Positions 27,247 through 33,414 of a stretch of DNA of 39,685 nt are shown in pieces. This stretch comes from Gammaproteobacteria bacterium (GTDB taxonomy: Bacteria; Pseudomonadota; Gammaproteobacteria; Nitrosococcales; Methylophagaceae): assembly GCA_014859375.1 (NCBI GenBank), contig JACUUH010000021.1, positions 1 through 39,685 on the forward strand, given 5' to 3'. The position numbers and the translations under genes were made by a program. How positions within the stretch are numbered: the first letter of the stretch is position 1; the number at the start of each line of letters is the position of its first letter. The notes below the pieces were generated by a model that saw nothing but the letters and a program-made list of their open reading frames with translations, was not told where the DNA came from and did no database searches.

Positions 27247-28551
27247 ATGCGTAAGTTAAATTCATTGGTCATAGATAATGATCCTGCTTTTCTAGAAATA
27301 GCTCGCAATTTACTAGAAGCAGCGGGCTTTAGTGTCACGACATGTGGAACAGGTCAAAAAGCATTAGATCTGGCACAGCATGAATCGTTCAGGTTAGTGT
27401 GCTGTGGTCAAAATTTATCTGACATTCATGGTTGTGAATTTTGTGGGCAGCTGAGATCAATAGTTGGTTACGATTTTAGTTCACTTATAGTGTTAACAGA
27501 TGAGGATAATTCAAGAATACTTAAACAAGCCCTGCTTGCTGGGGCCACAGACATTTTTAGTAAAAACGATCTTGATGAACTGTCAATCTACTTACAGCGC
27601 TATGCAGACAGAGAGCACAGACAATTATCAGGGCGCGTTTTATTGATTGAAGATTCCCGTGTTGCGCAAGAAATCGTACTTGATTTACTGACAGATATGG
27701 GGCTAGATGTCGATGTCTATACCCATGCTGAAGATGGTTGGGAAGCGTTTCAAAATGGGCACTATGATCTTGTGATCACCGATGTCATGCTGGAAGGAAA
27801 TATGAGTGGCATCACCTTGGTTAGAAAGATACGCCGATTATACGGTGAGCATGGAAACGTTCCCATTCTGGCGACATCAGGTTTTGATAATATTTCGCGT
27901 AAAATTGAGCTTTTTCATCTGGGCGTAAACGATTATGTGGCAAAACCGGTGGTGCGAGAAGAGCTGCGTCAACGTGTGTTTAATCATGTCACCAGTTACC
28001 AAAAAATGTTGGAGCTACACTCACAACAACAATCCTTATACAGTTTGGCCATGTTAGATGAACTTACTCAATTATTTAACCGTCATGCCCTGCGAGAGTT
28101 TTCTGGTAAATATTTTAGTGAAGCCTCACGATTTAATCGGCCACTCACATTAGCGGTGCTCGATATCGATCATTTCAAGAAAATCAATGAAGTGGCAGGT
28201 CATGCCAAAGCCGATCAGATACTTGCAGAATTAGGTACGTGGTTTAAGCGTTTTGTCAGAGATGAGGATATGGTGGCTCGCTGGAGTGGTGAAGAGTTTA
28301 TCTTCTTATTGCCAAATTGTGATAGTGATACTGCTTTCGCTTTAATGACACGATTACAAAAGCGTCTTTCACAATTTAAGCCAGCCAATGTAGTAATCAC
28401 GGTTAGTATTGGTTTAGCAACAACCGAGGACGATTCAAAACATAATCTAAATAGTTTGTTTGAACTTGCTGACCGTGCCATGTACCAAGCCAAAATGGCA
28501 GGTCGTGATTGTATAAGAGTTTATGAAAGCGAGTCAGTCGGTTCAGAATGA
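27247..28551 (+). CDS. Double-receiver GGDEF protein (PleD-like diguanylate cyclase)
   Basis: A 434-residue cytosolic protein: receiver 1 (about 4-120), receiver 2 (about 128-250) and GGDEF (about 265-430). Receiver 2 is intact, with E135/D136, phospho-acceptor D179 and K233. Receiver 1 has G54 where the phospho-acceptor Asp belongs (LVCCGQNLSDIHG), so it is a pseudo-receiver. The cyclase loop is SGEEF (347-351), an accepted variant, and the RDED inhibitory site (338-341) lies exactly five residues before it, so product inhibition by c-di-GMP is likely. The layout resembles PleD. No partner kinase is adjacent. Confidence 0.92.
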   Translation: MRKLNSLVIDNDPAFLEIARNLLEAAGFSVTTCGTGQKALDLAQHESFRLVCCGQNLSDIHGCEFCGQLRSIVGYDFSSLIVLTDEDNSRILKQALLAGATDIFSKNDLDELSIYLQRYADREHRQLSGRVLLIEDSRVAQEIVLDLLTDMGLDVDVYTHAEDGWEAFQNGHYDLVITDVMLEGNMSGITLVRKIRRLYGEHGNVPILATSGFDNISRKIELFHLGVNDYVAKPVVREELRQRVFNHVTSYQKMLELHSQQQSLYSLAMLDELTQLFNRHALREFSGKYFSEASRFNRPLTLAVLDIDHFKKINEVAGHAKADQILAELGTWFKRFVRDEDMVARWSGEEFIFLLPNCDSDTAFALMTRLQKRLSQFKPANVVITVSIGLATTEDDSKHNLNSLFELADRAMYQAKMAGRDCIRVYESESVGSE

Positions 28552-28616
28552 TAGCGTTCAGCTAATGCCGGAAAGGTGGGTTTTAAAGTGTTGTTGACAC
28601 GTTCTTTTCGGATCAT
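28521..28616 (-). CDS. Possible 31-residue small protein
   Basis: On the minus strand an ATG at 28616, with AGGA six bases upstream and a TATAAT further up, opens a frame beginning MIRKERVNNTLKPTFPALAE and ending in TAA at 28521. It overlaps the last 31 bases of the GGDEF gene in antisense. No family recognised. The region upstream was broken by the IS982 remnant, so it may be the surviving start of a gene. Confidence 0.25.
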   Translation of the reverse strand: MIRKERVNNTLKPTFPALAERYHSEPTDSLS

Positions 28617-28668
28617 AGTGATTCCTAGTAATTTCTAAAATTATAGGCTATAAATTACTTCACTTTTA

Positions 28669-29082
28669 TTAGACCACTACACCCGCAAACGTTTTATGTC
28701 GCTCAATACGTAGGTTATGACACACTTTAAGGCTAGTTGAATCCACAAATTCAATCCCAGTAGGCTGACCTTTAATGTGCGTAAAATAAGCACATAGTGG
28801 CGTTAACGTTTTAGGCATGACTTCAAAAAATCGTGTGTAACTGAGTCGTGTTGGAAAGTGCGACTTCCAATATCGTGCGACTAACCCTAGGTAGTAATTT
28901 TTAAAATCGCGATGATTTGACATGTGAAAAGCAATAATGATGGTTATGATTTCACTCATACTCATTCTGCTTTGCCTATTTCGTTGTCGAGTGCCATCAG
29001 TGATAAGTTGTTTTTCCCATTTTGGAATAAAAACACGACAAAAATCATCGACATCACAGAATATTTCCGTTAATTTGTTCAT
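28669..29082 (-). pseudogene. IS982-family transposase, N-terminal half
   Basis: A 137-codon frame starting MNKLTEIFCDVDDFCRVFIP and containing MSMSEIITIIIAFHMSNHRD, RLSYTRFFEVMPK and GIEFVDSTSLKVCHNLRI, the N-terminal half of an IS982 transposase including the first catalytic Asp (FVDST). It is cut after HKTFAGV: the next codons (VV, stop) do not belong to the family. The left inverted repeat lies at 29159-29178. The C-terminal half of such a protein is at 202-594 on the plus strand; about 30 residues are found in neither. Confidence 0.85.
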
Positions 29083-29158
29083 GGGCCTGTTTTCCGTTCA
29101 TCAAAATCTTTTGTGGTAAAAGATCTGATCGGTGAACAGGCTTTTTAGTTCCCTAGGT

Positions 29159-29178
29159 TCTTAACCCGAGTTCAGGTT
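29159..29178 (-). repeat. Left terminal inverted repeat of the IS982-type element
   Basis: Read on the minus strand, aacctgaactcgggttaaga. It matches the right end at 589-608 at 17 of 20 positions and lies about 80 bp before the transposase ATG, as expected for IS982. Confidence 0.75.
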
Positions 29179-29248
29179 AATTATTATGTGACCTTTAATG
29201 TCGCACATCATAAATATAATTACACCATCACAATTTATGGAGATGAAT

Positions 29249-29533
29249 ATGAACCAGAGTTTCAACAATGTACCTAAAGACAAAGGGACACGGATTATAG
29301 ATCAGCAAGAACTAACGATTGATACACTAACCGCTCTAAAACAGCGTTGGATATGGGATGGCGTATTAGCAGACAGTTTAATTTTCCACAGCCATGATAT
29401 TGAAGGACTTGATGACGATGCACTGCTCTCCTTTATCAATCTACATACAGATACTATGATTATTGGCAGTGTGACTTTTAAGCGAAATCAGAGTGGATAT
29501 TGCTTCGTTAATTTTAATTTTGTTTCGTTTTGA
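29249..29533 (+). CDS. Hypothetical protein
   Basis: A 94-residue protein of no recognised family, starting MNQSFNNVPKDKGTRIIDQQ. The ATG at 29249 is preferred to one at 29198 or 29243 because GGAG lies six bases before it. It is acidic in the middle (DIEGLDDDALLSFINLHTDT) and ends in a beta-like stretch (SGYCFVNFNFVSF). No membrane helix or signal peptide. It lies just outside the IS982 left end in a gene-poor accessory stretch, so it may be mobile or decaying. Confidence 0.45.
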   Translation: MNQSFNNVPKDKGTRIIDQQELTIDTLTALKQRWIWDGVLADSLIFHSHDIEGLDDDALLSFINLHTDTMIIGSVTFKRNQSGYCFVNFNFVSF

Positions 29534-29671
29534 TTACCGATCATAATTAAAACAGAACTCAAATAAACTTATAAATATTCTTATAACAACCGTGCTGAAA
29601 TAGAAACGTCGGCGTATGTATCCATACGCTGCCGCCAGACTTATAAGGTTCTATGTTACACCAATAGTTTA

Positions 29672-29913
29672 ATGGGCAACATGACACCCTATGCCTCGCT
29701 GCTGATTGCTATCTTTCTTAAACAGGAATTCTTGCCCAAGACCGACCATCAATTCCTCAGGTGTTAATTGTTGTATTGGGCTCAGGCATCATCTTGCTAT
29801 TTATGGAATTGTTCTCCCCGCTGGCCATTCCACCGTTGGTGCTACCGTCGCTGATCATCGGCTTGGCATTGATGGCGGGGTTGGCGTTAAGTCACTTACA
29901 GAAGAAGATATGA
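29672..29913 (+). pseudogene. Frameshifted membrane-protein remnant
   Basis: One frame from ATG 29672 reads MGNMTPYASLLIAIFLKQ, and a second frame from about 29725 continues GILAQDRPSIPQVLIVVLGS, then two hydrophobic segments (GIILLFMELFSPLAIPP and LVLPSLIIGLALMAGLAL), ending SHLQKKI and TGA at 29911. Each frame is closed by a stop where the other takes over, so a frameshift near 29725 has broken a small membrane protein or the end of a larger transporter. The family is not recognised. Confidence 0.5.
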
Positions 29914-30023
29914 GGCCTCGATTAATGGTCACTAAAATCGTCACTAAGACAGCACGATAACATCGGGACATGATATGAATATCTGACTTATTCACATCAT
30001 AATTAGATTGAATTGTGTGTGTT

Positions 30024-30048
30024 ATTCGAATCATGATATGATTTGAAT
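30024..30048. promoter_or_regulatory. Palindromic operator candidate upstream of the Fic gene
   Basis: Arms ATTCGAATCAT and ATGATTTGAAT form an imperfect 25-bp palindrome with one mismatch in 11 arm positions. It lies 29 bp before the Fic start and overlaps a possible promoter (TTGTGT 30013-30018, 18 bp, TATGAT 30037-30042). A related 10-mer, CATGATATGA, occurs both here (30032) and at 29969. Confidence 0.5.
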
Positions 30049-30077
30049 GTGCTGTTATTTAAATCAAAGGCGATAAT

Positions 30078-31184
30078 ATGTGGATCTGGCAACAAGCTAA
30101 TTGGCCAAACTTTATCTGGGATAAAAAAGTCATTGAACCTAAGTTACGGGACATTCGCTTTCACCAAGGAATGCTGTTGGGCAAGATGTCGAGCCAACCT
30201 AAAGACCAAAAGCAAAGTATGTTAGACACGCTATTGGCGAACATTATTCATTCGAGTGCCATTGAAGGTGAGAAGCTCAATGCTTTTTCTGTTCGTTCGT
30301 CGTTGGCTAATAAGCTCGGTCTTTCTGAACAAAAGCCATTTCCAACTACCGAACGTACTGATGGCCTAGCAGAAATGATGTTAGATGCAGTGGAGAATTT
30401 AGACGCACCGCTCTCACTTGAGAGAATATTACAATGGCATAAACGACTGTTTCCAGAAGGTTACACCTTGTTCAATCCTGTGATGGGGGGACGGTTGCGC
30501 GGGGACGAACTTATGCAGGTTGTGTCGGGTAGGATTGATAAACCAACGGTGCATTTTGAAGCGCCAAGCCGAAATGTGCTTGAGCTCGAACTAGACGTGT
30601 TTATCAGCTGGTTTAATGACTCTTGTGAGGACTCAGCTTTAGACCCTTTGCTTAGAGCTGCGATAACACACCTTTGGTTTGTGACTCTTCATCCTTTGGA
30701 TGACGGCAATGGCAGGATCACCCGCTTACTCACTGATTTAGCACTGGCACAGGCTGAGCGCCAATCTGTCCGTTTTTATGCGATGTCAGTGGCGATTTTA
30801 GCGAACCGTAAAAGTTACTACGAAATATTAGAGCAATCCCAAAAAGGTGAGCTTGATATTACCGCCTGGCTTATGTGGTTTTTAAATACCTTAGGTGAAA
30901 CATTCACCAATGTGCTTGAAGAGATCGATCAAACGATTTTTAAAACAAACTTCTGGCGAAATATCGATCAAACGCAGCTGTCCTCAGAACAAGTAAAAGT
31001 GCTCAATCGAATGCTTGATGGGGATTTTGACCAAGGTATTAATACGTCGCAATATCATAAAGTGGCGAAAGTGAGTAAGCCAACAGCTTCACGTCATTTA
31101 GCGGCTTTGCTAGAACTAGGTTGCTTGGTAAAAAGTGAAGCCGGAGGAAGGAGCACTCGTTATAAGCTCGCGCACTTTAGTTAA
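30078..31184 (+). CDS. Fic family protein with DUF4172 and C-terminal winged-helix-like region
   Basis: A 368-residue cytosolic protein. The N-terminus WIWQQANWPNFIW is the DUF4172 start. An autoinhibitory motif S59-SAI-E63-G64 fits (S/T)xxxE(G/N), here N-terminal to the Fic core (class II). The catalytic loop is HPLDDGNGR from H205, with L where the consensus has F. Residues about 300-368 look like a winged helix (KVAKVSKPTASRHLAALLELG), so DNA binding and self-regulation at the upstream palindrome are plausible. Fic enzymes usually AMPylate protein hydroxyls; the target here is unknown. No antitoxin gene adjoins it, as expected if inhibition is internal. Confidence 0.9.
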   Translation: MWIWQQANWPNFIWDKKVIEPKLRDIRFHQGMLLGKMSSQPKDQKQSMLDTLLANIIHSSAIEGEKLNAFSVRSSLANKLGLSEQKPFPTTERTDGLAEMMLDAVENLDAPLSLERILQWHKRLFPEGYTLFNPVMGGRLRGDELMQVVSGRIDKPTVHFEAPSRNVLELELDVFISWFNDSCEDSALDPLLRAAITHLWFVTLHPLDDGNGRITRLLTDLALAQAERQSVRFYAMSVAILANRKSYYEILEQSQKGELDITAWLMWFLNTLGETFTNVLEEIDQTIFKTNFWRNIDQTQLSSEQVKVLNRMLDGDFDQGINTSQYHKVAKVSKPTASRHLAALLELGCLVKSEAGGRSTRYKLAHFS

Positions 31185-31188
31185 AAAT

Positions 31189-31251
31189 AAGAGGAATGAA
31201 GAGGGTCAAGCTGAAGTGTCAGATCAGAATGAAGAGGAATGAAGAGGGTCA
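31189..31251 (+). repeat. 20-bp direct repeat pair
   Basis: AAGAGGAATGAAGAGGGTCA occurs at 31189-31208 and again at 31232-31251, 43 bp apart. The second copy runs into the left arm of the inverted-repeat element at 31245. Confidence 0.8.
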
Positions 31252-31334
31252 GGTCTTGAATTTTGCAAAATCAATTATATAAATATGTCTTGAGTTAAAT
31301 GAATTAGCCCTGCTGTACTGCAAGACCTGACCCT
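31245..31334. repeat. 90-bp inverted-repeat element (MITE/REP-like)
   Basis: Perfect 14-bp inverted repeats AGGGTCAGGTCTTG (31245-31258) and CAAGACCTGACCCT (31321-31334) flank an AT-rich core with no reading frame. GGGTCAGGTCTTG...CAAGACCTGACCC sequences are, as I recall, common dispersed elements associated with REP-type transposases. The element could also act as a bidirectional hairpin after the Fic gene. Confidence 0.75.
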
Positions 31335-31440
31335 ATTTTTCCTATTTTTCTGTTTAGAATGGGTCGGGTGAAGTGATATTTTTAGGTCACCGTAATTCAT
31401 TTAAAATCACGATAAAAAGTTACACCTGAGTCACACCAAC

Positions 31441-31473
31441 AAAAAAGCCCCAGCAGGTTAAATTGCTGAGGCT
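31441..31473 (-). terminator. Intrinsic terminator of tRNA-Phe
   Basis: On the minus strand AGCCTCAGCA (31464-31473) pairs with TGCTGGGGCT (31446-31455) with one wobble pair, and TTTTTT follows directly (31441-31446). It lies 10 bp after the tRNA 3' end. Confidence 0.9.
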
Positions 31474-31483
31474 TTGAATTTGA

Positions 31484-31559
31484 TGGTGGCTCGACCTGGA
31501 ATCGAACCAGGGACACAGGGATTTTCAATCCCTTGCTCTACCGACTGAGCTATCGAGCC
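31484..31559 (-). tRNA. tRNA-Phe (GAA)
   Basis: A 76-nt cloverleaf on the minus strand including an encoded CCA. Acceptor arms GGCTCGA and TCGAGCC pair fully; the D arm contains AGCTCAGTCGGTAGAGC; the anticodon loop TTGAAAA gives anticodon GAA; the T arm has GGTTCGATTCC. Discriminator base A. Confidence 0.97.
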
Positions 31560-31572
31560 ATCAAGGTCGGGT

Positions 31573-31601
31573 ATTAAACCCGTTAGAGCGAGGTGTGTCA
31601 A
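31573..31601 (-). promoter_or_regulatory. Promoter of tRNA-Phe
   Basis: Consensus TTGACA (31596-31601), 17-bp spacer and TTTAAT (31573-31578) on the minus strand, followed by a GC-rich discriminator (ACCCG) of the kind seen at stringently controlled stable-RNA promoters. Confidence 0.8.
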
Positions 31602-31698
31602 GTAATCTGACTATTTTATTTGTTTGTAGCCTTGTTCATAGTGTGTGGGCGTGGCGTAATGTCGGGCTTGATTTACGATTTTATAGAATGGATGAGTA

Positions 31699-32159
31699 AT
31701 GACGTTTGGCGCTAAGTTTCGATTTTGGCTGCCAATTATTATTATATTAGCGGCTGTAATAGTTGTTGCACCTGCCGTTTCTAAAGCGTCGTTGGTAGAG
31801 ATTGTTTCTCAATGGTTGAGTGGCTATAACGAGGCTGTGAGTGATGTTGAGGCGGAAGATGACTACGAAGCTGAAACTAAAAAAGCGAGCGAATCGAGCC
31901 TGGTGGTGCATATAGATGGCAATGTGCTGGGGTCGAGAATATTGAAATAAAGCATTTAGTAAAAAATGTATTTTACTCACAAGCAATAGTAACTGTGGTT
32001 GATTTCACGCTTATGTTGGCTGTGAGAGTTCGAACAGCCCAAACAGCTATGCTAAAAGTGGCAGAACAGCTTGTAGCTAAACAAAAATTGCGATTACAGG
32101 TTTTGGTAAAGGCAACCAAGAGTGTTGCCAAGTATTATGCTGCGATTTGGCCAGTTTGA
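31699..32159 (+). pseudogene. Frameshifted efflux periplasmic adaptor (HlyD/RND type) remnant
   Basis: The first frame (31699-31950) gives an N-terminal signal-anchor (FWLPIIIILAAVIVVAPAV), an acidic linker and SSLVVHIDGNVLG. A second frame, from about 31932 to the TGA at 32157, continues GVENIEIKHLVKNVFYSQAI and then RTAQTAMLKVAEQLVAKQ and LVKATKSVAKYYAA. That second part resembles the alpha-helical hairpin of RND/HlyD-family membrane-fusion proteins, and the join GN-VLG/VEN is where such proteins have ...GV/IE.... A frameshift around 31932 and loss of the C-terminal two thirds make it non-functional. Which efflux system it came from is not visible. Confidence 0.6.
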
Positions 32160-32171
32160 GGCTAAACAACG

Positions 32172-32249
32172 TTAGTCTTTTTTGGCTGCGATAAATGCTG
32201 CAATAACAATGACTGCGACGATTAACAAAAAGGCGAGTTCTAAAATCAT
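32172..32249 (-). CDS. Possible 25-residue single-helix membrane protein
   Basis: An ATG-to-TAA frame that encodes MILELAFLLIVAVIVIAAFI followed by AAKKD: an almost ideal transmembrane helix with a positive end. It follows the 372-residue hypothetical gene by 14 bp on the same strand. No clear ribosome binding site, and no family recognised; could be chance. Confidence 0.3.
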   Translation of the reverse strand: MILELAFLLIVAVIVIAAFIAAKKD

Positions 32250-32263
32250 TAACTAAAGACTTG

Positions 32264-33382
32264 CTATGGTGCGATCGGGAAAGTTTCGACCTCTTGATTG
32301 CGTTTATCGGAGAAGAATTGATAAATGTCTGTTAACTCTTGTGACGTAAAGTGAATCAAAATTAATTGCTGACCCGGATAAATGCGATTGGGATCATGGC
32401 TCATTGCATGTGTGCTGAAGTTATAGATATAACTTGATGTGACTTTATCATTTAATATTTTGCCTAAAAATGAGCTCAGACCAGAAGGTAGTTTTTCATC
32501 AGCATCGGCAGGGATAATCGCATGAACCCTATCTTTATTATAGTTAATGCCTTCAATATGCACACCTTCTCTAAACTTATCGATTAAGCCGGTTTGTATT
32601 ATTCCCCATAGACCTTGTTGATCAGCTTCTGTCACGCGATGTAAATAAAATAAAGCATTATCAGGCATGGTGCCGTTGTCGATGATGTCTTTAATCGTTA
32701 ACTCTTGTACGCCATGATTGATGCTTGCAACAACCGATTGTTGATTATCGATATCGGTGATGCTAGCCAGATCGCCCGCTTTAATTTCTAAATTATGTTT
32801 TTGTTCAATAAGCACTGAAATAGGTGCTGTTAAATCAGCATTTGGATCACTTAAAAATTCAAACAGTGGTTTAGTTTGTTTTTCGCCATGTTTATCAATG
32901 AGTGTGATGAGGGTAGTGTGATCCTCATAATCATCACTTAGCTGAGCAAGGGTAGTAGTTACTTGTTCTTTAGTTGTATATTGCAGCGTTATAGGTGTGT
33001 CTGCAGATAGATTCGGATCGGCTAATAATCCATCAATCGATGTCACGCGATGTTCAAGGTTGGGCAAGATAATGGTATTGTCATGGCGAACAAAGCGATC
33101 TTGATTTTCATTTATTGTTATCGATTGTTGTTTTTCATCAGCAAGCCCATCAATAAAAGCAATTGCTTCTTGTTGTGTTGTTTGTTCTGGACTTGGATTT
33201 TGTGCTTGCTTGATAATCGTGACTGGTTGCTGTAGCTCAATCAATTCTATCGGCGGGTTTACAGTGTGCTCTGTGCGTTTAGGTTCTTGAACACTAAAAA
33301 CAAAATAGCCAACTATCATTAAGACAGCCAGTGCTAAAAATGCCGGAATTAAAGAAAGTGCTGAACGCCCATTTGTTGCCAT
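32264..33382 (-). CDS. Hypothetical single-pass membrane protein with LysM-like C-terminal segment
   Basis: A 372-residue protein with a short basic N-terminus, one membrane helix (about residues 10-31, LIPAFLALAVLMIVGYFVF) and a long polar region presumably in the periplasm. The end contains SHDPNRIYPGQQLILIHFTS, which resembles the second half of a LysM peptidoglycan-binding repeat; the rest is acidic, glutamine-rich and not recognised. It lies 32 bp after mutL, where many gammaproteobacteria have miaA and hfq. A cell-envelope role is a weak inference from the LysM-like end and the amiB neighbour. Confidence 0.6.
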   Translation of the reverse strand: MATNGRSALSLIPAFLALAVLMIVGYFVFSVQEPKRTEHTVNPPIELIELQQPVTIIKQAQNPSPEQTTQQEAIAFIDGLADEKQQSITINENQDRFVRHDNTIILPNLEHRVTSIDGLLADPNLSADTPITLQYTTKEQVTTTLAQLSDDYEDHTTLITLIDKHGEKQTKPLFEFLSDPNADLTAPISVLIEQKHNLEIKAGDLASITDIDNQQSVVASINHGVQELTIKDIIDNGTMPDNALFYLHRVTEADQQGLWGIIQTGLIDKFREGVHIEGINYNKDRVHAIIPADADEKLPSGLSSFLGKILNDKVTSSYIYNFSTHAMSHDPNRIYPGQQLILIHFTSQELTDIYQFFSDKRNQEVETFPIAP

Positions 33383-33414
33383 AAAATTTGCCTTTGCTAA
33401 ACATTAGCCCAGAG

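Noticed and set aside
589-29188. Target-site duplication joining the two IS982 ends
   Set aside because: The bases just outside the two inverted repeats do not match in the orientation required.
29612-29629. Short hairpin GCGTATG-TATC-CATACGC
   Set aside because: Only seven base pairs, with no T-run or known function.
29706-29960. An 84-codon plus-strand frame starting in the membrane-protein remnant
   Set aside because: A different frame of the same stretch encodes the hydrophobic segments; this one has no features.
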